Below, piece after piece: positions 1-9,640 of a stretch of 64,000 nucleotides of DNA (position 1 is the stretch's first letter; each line of letters starts with the position of its first letter). The notes beneath the pieces are model-generated. The model was not told the DNA's origin. It worked only from the letters and a program-made list of their open reading frames with translations, and did not search any database. The DNA lies in contig CP025324.1 of assembly GCA_004014935.1 (NCBI GenBank), forward strand, positions 1,426,001 through 1,490,000, given 5' to 3'. Source of the stretch: Saccharomycopsis malanga (lineage: Eukaryota; Ascomycota; Saccharomycetes; Ascoideales; Saccharomycopsidaceae). The position numbers and the translations under genes were made by a program.

Positions 1-861
1 ATCGTTTCTTCACCCAAGTCTTTTCTTCACCCAACAAATTGCATTCATAAAACTTGCCTTGTCATCTTTTCTTTTTTACTCGTCATTTGATTTCTCTTTA
101 TTGTATTCTACACTACATTATTTTGTTTCGTTTTGTTCTCCTTTGTTTTATTGCTCTGCTCATTTTAATTGCTATTCTTCCTACATGTACATGTCTTTTT
201 ACAATTTCCACGCATTCTAACTTTGTATTGCAACTTTTTCAAATCATTCGACTACTACAGTATGAACTCTGTTGATTTTACCATAACAGACCGACACCAA
301 TTCATTCAGTGCTAAATAGATGAAAAGTTTTTGCTATTTCAACGACTTGTATTAATATTTATCAAGCCCACACTTTCTATTCCAATGAATTATTACCAAT
401 TCATCGTCACCTCTGTTTTCTTTCTGCTTTAAGAAATACTACTACAAAAAACAAACAAACAAAGTTTGAAAATGTTTCTTTAATCCTCATAATCCATCAA
501 TACGTTTTCCACTGCCATGACGGTTTCATTGATTAAGATTTGCACGTAAACACTATATTCATCATAAACATTTATAACCAAATATCCATAAGAATGCATC
601 CATGCACAGCTCTCTAGGAAATGGGTTTCAATAGTATCCTCTCCCCATCCTGTTTGACAGCTTAAAACTTTCATTGTTAGATATCCTTTGGTATGATAGA
701 GAAGCCATTTACATTTTTTATAAAGAATGTTTGTTGATACCGCAGGTAATGTTCACTGCACAGAGCGTATTATTCAGGAAAATGTTAAAACTTATCCACA
801 GCTTGATAATGTAATAATAATTATAAACCTTATAGCCAGAGTTGTGTATATCTTGAGCTGG
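1..861. other. AT-rich left edge, no firm gene
   Basis: The first 480 bases are T/C-rich with short homopolymer runs and no convincing coding sequence. They look like intergenic DNA or the 3' side of a gene outside the window. One small ORF on the minus strand (480-674) is listed separately. From about 690 to 860 I see only AT-rich sequence before the first family B head. Confidence 0.5.
480..674 (-). CDS. 64-aa ORF of unknown status
   Basis: The ORF starts with ATG at 674 and ends at 480. It encodes 64 residues with two Cys and several aromatic residues, an acidic C-terminus ending DYED, and no low complexity. Its base composition is less AT-rich than the flanks. I do not recognise the protein and see no signal peptide or membrane segment. 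It could be a small real gene, a last exon, a gene relic or chance. No branch point or splice acceptor linking it to another exon was found. Confidence 0.2.
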   Translation of the reverse strand: MKVLSCQTGWGEDTIETHFLESCAWMHSYGYLVINVYDEYSVYVQILINETVMAVENVLMDYED

Positions 862-1008
862 CTGCCTATATGTAATACCTTACTACCACCCCGTGGCCGA
901 GTTGGTGAAGGCATGCGCCACGGAAAACAAGTGTGGCGTTCCTCACTTTGGTGTTTGGGCCTCGAGTCTTACTACCGTCATTTTTGAATAATTAAAAAAC
1001 GTTGTACG
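862..1008 (+). mobile_element. Family B copy 1, head only
   Basis: The tRNA-like head of repeat family B is present: GTGGCCGAGTTGG (A-box-like), the CGCCAC/GTGGCG hairpin arms and a CTCGAGTC B-box-like motif. This copy lacks the extra loop insert (GCAAAATTGCGCG) found in the other copies, so the hairpin loop is short. Only a brief stretch of body follows, so it is 3' truncated or very diverged. Confidence 0.6.
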
Positions 1009-1150
1009 GAATAATACTGGTACTATCTAATCCTACTAAATCAAAAAATAGATCAAAACAAAGTAGGTTTTTTTTCCAACAAGCTATATAACCTGCACCA
1101 AAGCAAGTCACACTTTGCATTATTTATTTGGGTTATTAACAATTTGTAAT

Positions 1151-1185
1151 GTACTGGGCTCGAAATATAAGATTATTATTATTAA
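1151..1185 (+). mobile_element. Family A tail fragment
   Basis: This is a 3' terminal piece of family A (GTACTGGGCTCGAAATATAAG) running into (ATT)n. Everything upstream is missing, as expected for a strongly 5'-truncated retroposed copy. Confidence 0.6.
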
Positions 1186-1468
1186 CGGTTTGTACGAAAC
1201 TGATATTATTTATTTATTGATAATTTGTTAACTTTAACAAAAATATGACCCATAAACTATGAAAATTGGCCATTTGTTTTTCTAGATTGGTTGCCAAAAG
1301 TTGCCGAAAAGGCACAACTTGATTTATACTCGAGATGATCTTTAAGGTGATATTCTGAAGAAAAACTTTTGCTAAACAGATTAAACGAGTCGTGAAAAAA
1401 ATCATTAACACCAGGCGAACTTTAAGTAGAAAACTCAAAAATTATACTCAATATTTATATATACCTCA

Positions 1469-1572
1469 ATGGGACAGGATTGGGTTTTCCCCACTGAATT
1501 TTACCAAGTTTCTTCAGACATAATGCGTATATACGGAACTGATACGTACAGGGCCCGAAACATATGATAATT
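1469..1572 (+). mobile_element. Family A, 5'-truncated
   Basis: The 3' third of family A is recognisable: the GGGTTTTCCCCACTG block, the ACCAAGT block, the GCGTATATACG motif and the tail GGGCCCGAAA. The head and B box are absent. The sequence diverges from the better copies at many positions, so it is an older insertion. Confidence 0.65.
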
Positions 1573-1739
1573 CCAATAAATATTATTTATTATATTGCAA
1601 GGCTGATTTTGAAGTTGATTTTGTATAAAGTTTTGTCTAACGTACTCAGTTCAACGAAGCACAATAAACCTGGAAAGCAAGTTTTTTACGACAATTGATG
1701 AAAATGTCATCTTTTTGAGCCATTAAAAATCCAGCCATA

Positions 1740-2150
1740 AACACGAGAATTCACTTATAATATCATTGAATAAACTTTGGGGATTTTGGTAGAACAACTG
1801 ATAATTGTATTTATAATAGTACGTAATATCAAGATGGATTTGTATTGAACGGAAATAGGTAAAAACGTAACTATATAGAAGGATAAAAGAAGTCTAAAAT
1901 AAAGGAGAAAATAGAGTCTTCAATAGTGATTAGAACAGTGAGATACCTGCAAAAGAGTTTAAAGGTTCTAGACAACTGCGTAGACTCGGATGAGTAGTTA
2001 AACAATGAGAAATCGGCATCGAATAATACCGGTAGCTTAGTCTAGCCAATAAGGGTTGGTAACAAGGCTTGCAACTGCAGATAGAGCCGACATAGAATAA
2101 GAGGTTTACTTATCTAGTCAATCAAACCATAGGACTAGAAATATAATGAA
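1740..2150 (+). repeat. Repeat C, copy 1 (longest)
   Basis: This is a dispersed repeat unrelated to A and B. Diagnostic words include AAAGGTTCTA, CTGCGTAG, CCGGTAG and TAGCCAATAAG. The same order of words recurs at 14930-15112 on the plus strand. Its 5' and 3' portions recur in reverse complement at 39000-39300, including GGTTTGATTGAC. There is no ORF, no terminal inverted repeat and no tRNA-like head. The family is unassigned; a solo LTR is one possible origin. Confidence 0.6.
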
Positions 2151-2193
2151 GTTTACCGCTAATGATACATAGTACTACTATTGGTAATTCTAC

Positions 2194-2251
<58 letters not shown>

Positions 2252-2296
2252 CTTATATTTCAAGCCCAGTACATAACCCAAGTGTCCCAGTCATTA
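2194..2296 (-). mobile_element. Family A fragment with long (AAT)n tail
   Basis: This is a minus-strand copy. Its 3' end is an (AAT)n run of about 58 bp (2194-2251), followed by the conserved tail TTTCAAGCCCAGTACAT. After that comes the rc of the body variant ending in AATGACTGGGACACTT. It is therefore internally deleted as well as lacking the head. Confidence 0.6.
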
Positions 2297-2324
2297 TTTA
2301 TCATAATATTGATAATAGTACTAT

Positions 2325-2490
2325 AATACTACAGAATATACTACAAAATATACTACAGATAATACCACAGATAATACTACTGATAATACTACAGATAATA
2401 CTACTGATACTACTGATAATACTACTGATAATACTACTGATAATACTACTATAATACTACTGATAATACTACTATAATACTACTAATACC
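2325..2490. repeat. 12-bp-period microsatellite
   Basis: A degenerate array of GATAATACTACT-like units, about a dozen in a row with occasional 3-bp slips. It lies about 240 bp upstream of SUI1 and probably belongs to its far promoter. Confidence 0.75.
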
Positions 2491-2616
2491 AAAAGAACCC
2501 TCATCGCATCCGAACACCATAATGTTTGGATGTTCTTTTCATGATTTTTTTTTTCTTTTTCTTTCTTTTCTTGTTTCCGTTTTCTCGACTTTTCTTTCCT
2601 TCTAAACTTTGCTACG

Positions 2617-2627
2617 TATATAAAAGG
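2617..2627 (+). promoter_or_regulatory. TATA box of SUI1
   Basis: TATATAAAAGG lies 101-111 bp upstream of the SUI1 start codon, at the usual yeast distance. It is preceded by a long T/C-rich stretch (2545-2610), typical of a nucleosome-poor strong promoter. Confidence 0.6.
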
Positions 2628-2727
2628 CAAACTGAATTGTTTTTACTGTTCTAAACTCTCAAAGAACTATTTAATAAACGCCTAAAAAATCATTTAACGC
2701 CCCTTTTATCCTTTGAGAATCTAGTTT

Positions 2728-3057
2728 ATGACTTCTATTGAGAACCTTAAGACTTTTGATCCATTCGCCGACACTGGTGACGACGATTCTCAACCAACCA
2801 ACTACATTCATATTCGTATTCAACAAAGAAATGGACGTAAGACATTAACTACTGTCCAAGGTCTTCCAAATGAGTATGATTCAAAACGTATTTTAAAAGT
2901 TTTAAAGAAAGATTTTGGCTGTAACGGTAACGTGGTCAAAGACGAAGAATTGGGTGATGTTATCCAATTGCAAGGTGATCAACGTGCTAAAGTTTTAGAA
3001 TTCTTAACCACCCAGCTTGGTCTTAAGAAGAAGAACATCAAAGTGCACGGTTTCTAA
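2728..3057 (+). CDS. SUI1: Translation initiation factor eIF1
   Basis: The 109-residue protein matches the usual fungal eIF1 length (about 108). eIF1 binds the 40S subunit near the P site and enforces AUG selection in the 43S complex. The N-terminal tail contains NLKTFDPFAD, typical of the family. The SUI1 fold follows, with the hallmark LTTVQGLPNEYD loop, then KKDFGCNGNV and the C-terminal QGDQR…FLTTQLG block. The ATG at 2728 is the first in frame and agrees with the family N-terminus. There is no intron. A TATA box lies about 100 bp upstream. CWC25 follows at 5.5 kb in the opposite orientation. These two genes and SLA2 are also neighbours in Saccharomyces cerevisiae (from memory), so the order is ancestral. 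Confidence 0.97.
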   Translation: MTSIENLKTFDPFADTGDDDSQPTNYIHIRIQQRNGRKTLTTVQGLPNEYDSKRILKVLKKDFGCNGNVVKDEELGDVIQLQGDQRAKVLEFLTTQLGLKKKNIKVHGF

Positions 3058-3600
3058 GTGTTGTAAACTTGTTAATTACATTATTAGCGTCTACTCTTAA
3101 CATATTTGTTATTTTTTGTTATTAATAATCAATTTATTAGTAACTGGTATTAATTTGCAACTGCTTATATAATTTTTTTTCTTTTTTTCATTTTCTTGCA
3201 TTTATCACTTTACATATCATGGAAAGCGATAATATACTAAGGAATAAAACGCGTATTGAAGATTGTGTTAACATATTGTAGTTTGTGAGGTTATTGTGAA
3301 GCCATTTTAAAAGAGTTTTGGCTTTTGCCACTCAGTAGTTGTTGGTGATTCTATGACATGGTGATTTAAAAAGGGGTTTGATAATCTTTTATTTTGGTAT
3401 ATATGTTATAGATAAATTGGAAAGAGAAGAAGTAAGGTACATTTACGTGTTTATGGTAAGCCTTTCCCTGTATTTTAGGAGAAGTAATATGTAAGATTGC
3501 TTAACAATATAAAATTGGTAAAGACGGTATTCAAGGAATCACTAGATAGCCTTGAAAAGAAAAATAATGGAGATTTTTAGCGTAAACTATAATGATTATG
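3058..3600. other. AT-rich spacer downstream of SUI1
   Basis: This is the SUI1 3' flank, with T-rich and TATAT-rich stretches suitable for yeast polyadenylation. No ORF or repeat was recognised before the distal end of family B copy 2 at about 3600. Confidence 0.5.
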
Positions 3601-4492
3601 ATAATAGAACAGCGAAAAGACAAAAAACCAAAGTCAAAGTAACATTAAACCATTTGGAACTATAATTTAAAAGGAATAAATGTATTTTCAAAACGGAAAT
3701 CCCTGAACCGAGGTATAAAGCTTATTGAAAAGCACATTAAGCTTGACTGAGCCCCATAAGATAACCGATAAATGTAGAAAGTTGAAATATTCTAGTTTTG
3801 ACAATATACAATGTTTATTATCGATATAAGCTCCTCTGAGAACCTATAATAAACCATATTCTTTTAGCTCTTGAAATACGCGTTTCTTTAAAAAATAAGC
3901 TCACCCAAGTCCTGGGGGAATCGCAAGTAAGACTAAAAACATTCAAAAAACTATGGAATAACGTCAAGAAATAAAGGAAGTCTCTTTGAAAAGTGAAAAA
4001 CATGATTTTTAACAAATTATGTGCTATTCTTGACAAAATGAAGTTTTCTTGTTATTGAATAATATCAATAAGCCAAATTTTGAAATAAACTAAATAATAT
4101 AAAACCCTACAATTTAAAGAGTGTAAAAATAAAATTTTTGTATGGTTTAGTTTGCTGTAAAGACTCTAGGAACTGATTTTAAAGAATCAAAGTTTGGGAA
4201 AAACTGACAATTTTCCGTTATATCAAATATTCAAGCACAAATTTAATATTTACTATTTTGAATAGTACCACAAGATAGAAAAAAAATTAATATTTTAGTT
4301 TATCCTTTTCCAAATCTAAATAACCAGGATAGCACTGATTTAATTCAATAAAACGTTTAATGGTTACTCCAAAACTTCAAGAGCACGAATCGAAGACGAA
4401 AACGTTAAGTGAGGAACCCCACACTTGTTTTCCCGCGCGATTTTGCGTGGCGCATGCCTCAACCAACTGGGCCACTTGGCAATAGTAAGGCA
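3600..4492 (-). mobile_element. Family B copy 2, nearly full
   Basis: On the minus strand the tRNA-like head (4492 to about 4380) reads GCCAAGTGGCCCAGTTGGTTG, then the hairpin and a TCGATTCGTGC B-box-like word. The ORF-less body runs down to about 3600. Body words such as TTAAATCA, TAGAGTC and ATAGGTTCTCAGAGGA are shared with copies at 10, 14, 26, 34 and 50 kb. A family A tail abuts its 5' end (4503-4630), the arrangement seen in most B copies. Confidence 0.7.
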
Positions 4493-4502
4493 TATCATAT
4501 AA

Positions 4503-4630
4503 TATATTATATTTCAAGCCCAGTAAAGATCAGTTCTGTATATACGCTCTGGGGACTTGGTAACACGCCGCCATGCCTTTTGAGTCATAAGTGACTCACC
4601 CTTGAGCCTGTAAGGTCTTTTTTCTTCGTC
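4503..4630 (-). mobile_element. Family A2 copy joined to B copy 2
   Basis: The conserved tail (TTTCAAGCCCAGTAAA), GTATATACGCTC and the ACTTGGTAA block are followed by the short A2-type body containing GAGCCTGTAAGGTC. The head is poorly preserved. It sits immediately 5' of family B copy 2 on the same strand. Confidence 0.6.
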
Positions 4631-5219
4631 AATTGTGAGGCATTTTGCTTGTCCTTTAGTCAACTTTTTAATTGTTTGATAAGCAATATTAGCCATCAAA
4701 CTAAACTAATAGATGTTTAAAATGTCAAGGAAAAAAACCACCAAGGAAAAACACCGGAGCATAATACATAATAATTGGATGAGAAGCAAAAAATAGAACA
4801 ATAAAACTCACAAGACCGTGAATGGCAAAACTGATACCAAAGTATTTGATAAAATAAACAGAACTAGAAAACTGCCACTTGTAGCATGAGTTATAAGTAT
4901 CTTCCATACTGATTGTAGCCAAATATACCATCTTTCACCAAGACAGGACCATGGGAAAGATCAAAGCAACGGATGATAACAATAATCGAAATTATATTAC
5001 TATTTCTGTACAAAGCCATTCTTAACTGGGCCACGTTGAAAAGTCGGTAAAATAGCAGAAATAATACAGTAAAACGGAACAAAAGAACAGAATAAATATT
5101 ATACATTTCCAATACTGAAGATCAGTTTTTTGTATTTACAAAAACTTGGAATTAATCATCAGACATGAAAAAAGAACAAATTATCATCAAACACACACTA
5201 TAAATACACGCTGCAAATA
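4631..5219. other. Spacer with no recognised gene
   Basis: AT-rich sequence with scattered short ORFs on the minus strand (68 and 73 codons) that are hydrophobic, partly overlapping and unlike any family I know. I see no promoter signal or repeat. It may contain the 3' UTR of the 98-aa ORF that ends at 5220. Confidence 0.4.
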
Positions 5220-5516
5220 TTAAATGGTATTCTCCTTTGTAGTCTGGAGAATTGTAGCAATATCAGCCTCTGTGATTCCCAATCCTACAGGATCTATTGG
5301 CGATAAATGGATATCCAAGTTATCTTTTGCATAAGACGCGATATCAGACATCCATTGCAAGTCTTTTCTCAAAACTTTTACTTCTTTGGCAATGTTTGTA
5401 ATCTGCTTTTCATTAACAACTTGAAAAAGGTTTTCCCACTTTTGAGAATCTTGGCTTATCATATTATTCATGGTCGCTCTTACGTGCTGTTTTAAATCAT
5501 AATCATCCGTAAGCAT
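5220..5516 (-). CDS. 98-aa helical protein, unidentified
   Basis: The ATG is at 5516 and the ORF ends at 5220, giving 98 residues. It starts only 5 bases after the CWC25 stop codon on the same strand. Predicted features are an acidic N-terminus (MLTDDYD), a central helix or short coiled coil (about residues 10-60, with KEVKVLRKDLQWM) and a C-terminal segment with SPIDPVGLGIT. It has no signal peptide or membrane span. Length and composition suggest a small structural subunit of a complex, but I do not recognise the family. The tight spacing means it must either use a promoter inside CWC25 or arise from a joint transcript. A spliced C-terminal extension of CWC25 is also possible, though no clear 5' splice site was seen. 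Confidence 0.55.
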   Translation of the reverse strand: MLTDDYDLKQHVRATMNNMISQDSQKWENLFQVVNEKQITNIAKEVKVLRKDLQWMSDIASYAKDNLDIHLSPIDPVGLGITEADIATILQTTKENTI

Positions 5517-5520
5517 TTCG

Positions 5521-6420
5521 TCAGTCTCTTCTAGTCCTCCCTGAAACAGAACCAGTCTCCGTTACCAGAACAGACCCACTTTTTCTTGTTGGCGAAACGT
5601 CACGATATCTTGAACGGTATTCATTATTGTTATAAGACCTTTCATCATAAAGGCGATCCGAGGTTTTACGATAACTTTTATGTGAACTTTTATGAGAAGA
5701 ACCGTGATGACGATCAGAATCTCTAGAACTTTTATGGTGAGAACCATAATGGCGATCAGAATCTCTAGAACTTTTGTGAGAAGAACCATGATGGCGATCA
5801 GAATTTCTAGAACGTTTATGGTCGTTTTCATGGACACTACTACGACTACGAGCATGTTTGTTATTTGAGTTTTGGTTTTGGTTTTGCAATTGGCTTTGGT
5901 TTTGTTTTTTCAACTGCATCATTTTAATCTTGGCCATAGGATCATCCTTAGAAATCTTAACAAGTTCCTTCTGATCAGGAAGTGCCATATTATTATGTAT
6001 ATTTCCAACATGTAAGGTATTTTCTAATCTATTGTGTCTACTAGTTTGTTTCACAGAACCGTCTGGTCCATCGTTTTTCATTATTAAACCATCCAATCTT
6101 TTTTTACCAAGCAAATAATCCTCTTTATCATTTTCGGTTTCTTCTTTGGATATTTCGTCTTTTCCTACAGATTCTTCTGTCTTTCCATGTTCATACATCC
6201 AGTCAATCCGATCTGATACTACAGGTTGTCCATTATTAGCACGTTGTTGCCGTAATCGCCTCAACTCCTCCTTTTCTCTCTCGGCTTCAATCTCTCGTTG
6301 TCTCTCTTTGATTTTCTTCCGCTCCGCAAGCGCCTCTTGCTCTTTCTGCCACACCTTCTGTTGATTCTTCATCAACTTTGGGTTCCATGACTTTTTCAAA
6401 TTGAGATCCCCCGGAGCCAT
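5521..6420 (-). CDS. CWC25: Pre-mRNA splicing factor Cwc25
   Basis: The 299-residue nuclear protein of the CWC25 family acts in the spliceosome at the first transesterification, after Prp2 remodelling. The N-terminal Cir_N-type motif is clear: GDLNLKKSWNPKLMKNQQKV (residues 4-23). A highly charged helix (WQKEQEALAERKKIKERQ…) extends to about residue 60 and contains WMYEHG near 75. The C-terminal half is an RS/SR-like tail in which a 14-residue unit (SSRDSDRHHGSSHK) is repeated about three times (residues 205-255). This looks like recent in-frame expansion. The start codon at 6420 is the first ATG and fits the family. The gene is the ancestral neighbour of SUI1. Confidence 0.9.
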   Translation of the reverse strand: MAPGDLNLKKSWNPKLMKNQQKVWQKEQEALAERKKIKERQREIEAEREKEELRRLRQQRANNGQPVVSDRIDWMYEHGKTEESVGKDEISKEETENDKEDYLLGKKRLDGLIMKNDGPDGSVKQTSRHNRLENTLHVGNIHNNMALPDQKELVKISKDDPMAKIKMMQLKKQNQSQLQNQNQNSNNKHARSRSSVHENDHKRSRNSDRHHGSSHKSSRDSDRHYGSHHKSSRDSDRHHGSSHKSSHKSYRKTSDRLYDERSYNNNEYRSRYRDVSPTRKSGSVLVTETGSVSGRTRRD

Positions 6421-6865
6421 CTTAAAATATCGATTATTCTATTTGGTTTTTATAAATACCCTTGCCACCAAAATGAATATTATTTACTTGATGAAAATAC
6501 CGTTTCTACAAATTTCAATCTAAAGAATCTTCCAAAACAATTTCCAAACAATACACACACACAGCTTCTAGTTAAATAACCGACTCTAACGCTCTGTCAT
6601 CAAACTTGTAAATGTCATCTAAAAACAGTTGTTTGGTGGCTAAAGTGTGGTATATTTATATATATAGTGGACAGGGCTTCTAATTAGACATGATTCTCAC
6701 GTTTATATGCAGTTGGCGACAGCATTGTGCATTGTTAACAGATGATAATAGTATTTTCTAGTTGATTATTTTTAGCTAATTATTTTCTGGTTGACTATTT
6801 GTAACTAATTATTTTCTAGTTGATTATTTTCTAATTGACTATTTTCTAATAAATAATCAAATAAA
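6421..6865. other. CWC25 upstream region
   Basis: This stretch contains the CWC25 promoter. A degenerate array of TAGTTGATTATTTTC-like units (about 6750-6850) runs into the first family A tail fragment. No gene was seen. Confidence 0.5.
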
Positions 6866-6925
6866 TAAATGATATCATATATTTTGCGCCCACTACATAT
6901 CATGTATACGCGCTATTTTCTTCTA
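6866..6925 (-). mobile_element. Family A tail fragment
   Basis: Minus-strand tail with GATATCATATATTTTG, CGCCCACTACATATCA and GTATACGCGC, ending abruptly. It lies just before a second, fuller copy in the same orientation, so it is either a tandem partial duplication or a separate truncated insertion. Confidence 0.55.
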
Positions 6926-6940
6926 ATTGATAGTATATAA

Positions 6941-7241
6941 TAATAATATCATATATTTCAAGCCCAGTACATATCAGTTTGGTATATACGCGCTATGTCT
7001 AAGGGGACTTGGTAAAGCCCAATCATGTCTGGTCAACACTATTTTCTTATTAAATATATTAGTAAATAAGCATTTATTGGCCTAGGTCGTGTTTTAGACA
7101 GTTGCACTTGGCTGTGAAAACACGTTCAGGATCGTAAAAAGCAGCGAGTAAAAGTGTCGTCTTGGGAATCGAACCCGAGTTCCTGTTAGGTCTTTTTTCT
7201 CTTGTCGGAGATCACTGACCACTGAGCCAAATGGCCCAGTA
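6941..7241 (-). mobile_element. Family A, near full length
   Basis: On the minus strand the head (7241) has TGGCTCAGTGG (A box) and, about 45 bases on, GGTTCGATTCCCAAGAC (B box). The body has TTTTACTCGCTGCTTTTTACG, GCAACTGTC and CGACCTAG. The tail has CCCCTTAGACATAGCGCG and GGGCTTGAAATATATGATATT, ending in (ATT)n. About 40 bases in the middle are replaced by unrelated AT-rich sequence. No clear direct repeat flanks it. Confidence 0.75.
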
Positions 7242-7244
7242 TTT

Positions 7245-7686
7245 AATTTATTATAATTTAGTAATAAAGAATCTTGTAATATATGATCTTACAATTCTAG
7301 GTAAAAAGAATTGTGAGAATAATACTAATAAGATCATTATTAAACCAAATCCATAAGTTGATTGATTTAAGAAATAAAATGGTACTAATTGGGGTTATGT
7401 ATATTTATAGAAATAATTTCATATTAGTGAATATTATATCTCAATTAAGAGAGCAAATTATATATTATTTTGATTAAATAATAATGATATATATTAAAGA
7501 TATATTCTCTATACAATATATATTATCATCTAATGGGATTGATACTCGGATAGATCAAGTCATTCATGAACATAAAACTCTGAACATTATAGCAAAGCAA
7601 AATAGCAAAGCACAATATAACAAATATAGCAAAATAAAGCATTTATATTATTAACAAGAAATATATAGACATCAGAACAATAGTCA
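7245..7686. other. AT-rich 3' flank of COQ6
   Basis: Very AT-rich, with ATATAT and AATTAAT runs and a GCAAAGCA/ATAGCAAA cluster near 7600. It is likely the COQ6 3' UTR and terminator region. No ORF was recognised. Confidence 0.45.
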
Positions 7687-9153
7687 CTACTTTCCAGAGA
7701 CTTGCTTCATCATAAAATCTTTCAAAAAAGGAGTGGAATTCACCGTGTTGAGGCCAAAGGACCGTAAAGCAACTACAGGCGGCCAATCTATGGAATACAA
7801 CTTGTGCAATTTGTCGACTACACCGAGCAAGACATGGTTTTTCGGATATTGCTCCGACCAGTACGGTTCCAAACAAAGAGAACTTCCTATGTCCAAACCA
7901 CGAAGCATGCCTTTTTCAATTGCATTTACCAAACACTTGACATCGCCCTGGCCCATATTCAAGCCCTGGCCGGCTAGAGGATGTGTGGTATGAGCGGCAT
8001 CACCGACGAGGGCAATCCGGTTTCCTACATAGGTATCAGCATGAGAGAGTTTCAAAGGAAACCGAGCCCTCGAATTAGGAATTACCGACTCAATCTCAAT
8101 TGGAACATTGTCCAAGTTTACCAGACTGTCCTGTCTGTTTACGTAATCGTTTACTCTCCATTCAATGTCATCTAGCAACTCTTTATACTTGGATTCTGCA
8201 ACATGAGGATTGGCCAGGGCGTCCTTGAGCAACGCGTAATAATACTGGAGATCCACTTGCGGCAAGACAAAGGCGCAGTTCAAGAGAGCTGTGAAGACAT
8301 GAGCAGGCAACTCGACGAGGATCTTGGCCAATTCCGGGGTTGTCGACCAAACAATGGTGGCATTTTTCCCCGGAAGTGGTAAGAGTGCCAAGGGGCCAGT
8401 TGGTAAGAAACGTTGCCACGCGACGGACCGGAAATCCTCATATTTCAATTTCAATGTGGCAACCACTCCAAATCTGCCGTAAGCCCAGCCTCGGGACTCA
8501 ATTCCGGCAAATTTGCGCACTGGGGAGTTGAAACCGTCGGCACCCACCAAAAGACGACTTTTCAACTTCCGACCGTCGGAAAGTGACAATACCGGCCATC
8601 CATCGGCCGGATCCCCGTTGTCGTGCGCAATATCCACGACTTTGGTCTTGTCTGTGATGACCAACCCTCCGGAATCCTCAGCATCCTCGGTTTGGAGTTC
8701 AGCAAGTCTCTGGTATAGACACGCTTGAAGATTTATGTTCTCACACATTGTAGCCATTTCGTCATTGTCAAAGTCTATTCTGGCATCCGACAAGCCATCG
8801 TACGCTACAATATTGTCAAAAGGCTCGATTCTGTCCTCGTTAATATGCTTCCAGGCTCCAATCTGCTCAAGATAGTCTATAGATTGTGCCGTGACGCTGC
8901 TCACCCGGTTTGTATACTCTTCCGGGGGACTTGCACAAAACTCCTTGACCTTGTCGAGGCTCGCCCCTTCGATAATATGGAGTCTGAGGCTCTTGGTGGT
9001 GCAATTACTCTTGAGTGCAGTCGCTAAACTAAGCCCAGCAGGCCCTCCGCCTACAATCGTCACATCTGACTCAATCAAGTCGGAAAGACTGCTTGCAAAC
9101 CGTCGCCCGGCAGCAATCCGACTCCATTGGACCTTACAAAATACCCTAAACAT
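7687..9153 (-). CDS. COQ6: Ubiquinone biosynthesis monooxygenase Coq6
   Basis: A FAD-dependent aromatic hydroxylase of the UbiH/Coq6 family. In the mitochondrial CoQ synthome it hydroxylates ring carbon C5 of the prenylated precursor. The ATG at 9153 gives 488 residues, the usual family size. The N-terminus (MFRVFCKVQWSRIAAGRRFAS) is basic and lacks acidic residues, as in a mitochondrial presequence. The Rossmann motif VGGGPAGLSLATAL follows at about residues 34-47, the DG motif GADGFNSPVRKF at about 204-215, and the GD motif GDAAHTTHPLAGQGLN at about 385-400. The tail GNRIALVGDAAH…NMGQGD is diagnostic. GC content is clearly above that of the neighbouring DNA. No break or intron was seen. Confidence 0.95.
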   Translation of the reverse strand: MFRVFCKVQWSRIAAGRRFASSLSDLIESDVTIVGGGPAGLSLATALKSNCTTKSLRLHIIEGASLDKVKEFCASPPEEYTNRVSSVTAQSIDYLEQIGAWKHINEDRIEPFDNIVAYDGLSDARIDFDNDEMATMCENINLQACLYQRLAELQTEDAEDSGGLVITDKTKVVDIAHDNGDPADGWPVLSLSDGRKLKSRLLVGADGFNSPVRKFAGIESRGWAYGRFGVVATLKLKYEDFRSVAWQRFLPTGPLALLPLPGKNATIVWSTTPELAKILVELPAHVFTALLNCAFVLPQVDLQYYYALLKDALANPHVAESKYKELLDDIEWRVNDYVNRQDSLVNLDNVPIEIESVIPNSRARFPLKLSHADTYVGNRIALVGDAAHTTHPLAGQGLNMGQGDVKCLVNAIEKGMLRGLDIGSSLCLEPYWSEQYPKNHVLLGVVDKLHKLYSIDWPPVVALRSFGLNTVNSTPFLKDFMMKQVSGK

Positions 9154-9276
9154 TGTCACCCACTGCTTTTCTATTGGATGATATAATCTTCAATACCAGT
9201 CCATTTTTCACATCTGATATATCTTTGGGATACGGGGTGTGGGGGTGTACTATATATAGTAGGGGTTTCTAATAGC
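9154..9276. promoter_or_regulatory. COQ6 promoter region
   Basis: Short promoter with CCATTTTTCACATC, a GGGGTGTGGGGGTG stretch and TATATATAGT near 9250. The promoter is squeezed between COQ6 and a family A insertion that begins about 120 bp from the start codon. Confidence 0.4.
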
Positions 9277-9640
9277 GTCTTATATTTCAAGCCCAGTAAA
9301 CATCAGTTTCGTCTATACGCGCTGGGAAACCCCAATGATGGCCTGTTGGTTATAATATTTCACCCAGTTGGTTGAAAGCAAGCACTGAATTAGTATAGCC
9401 GTTTACTTTCACTTTATTGTAAATTTTATTAGCTACTATTAATCCTTTATGTCTTGATCTGAATGTTAATCATTCTATTTGATCGCCGGACAATTGCACT
9501 TGGCTGTGAAATCACGTTCAGTATCGTAATAAGCAATGAGTAAAACTGTTTGTCTGGGAATCGAACCTGTGCTCCTGTTTTGTCTTTCTTCTCTTCTCCA
9601 AGAACACTAACCACTGGGCCAGACGGTTGAACCGCTAGTA
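9277..9640 (-). mobile_element. Family A with internal insertion
   Basis: The minus-strand head has a recognisable B box (GGTTCGATTCCCAG) and an altered A box. The body words TGATTTCACAGCCAAGTGCAA and tail GGGCTTGAAATATAAG are present. The middle contains about 90 bp of foreign AT-rich sequence. Similar words flank the element (GTAGGGGTTTCT at about 9260 and GTAGGGGGTTTCT at about 9670), a possible imperfect target duplication. Confidence 0.65.

Noticed and set aside
2194-2490. CRISPR-like regular repeats
   Set aside because: These are simple tri- and dodecanucleotide arrays without spacers, in a eukaryotic context.
7160-7240. Possible true tRNA genes suggested by A-box and B-box words in many gaps
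   Set aside because: The A-to-B spacing, lack of paired acceptor stems and the presence of a shared body and tail in every case show that these are heads of repeat elements. No locus had a complete cloverleaf.
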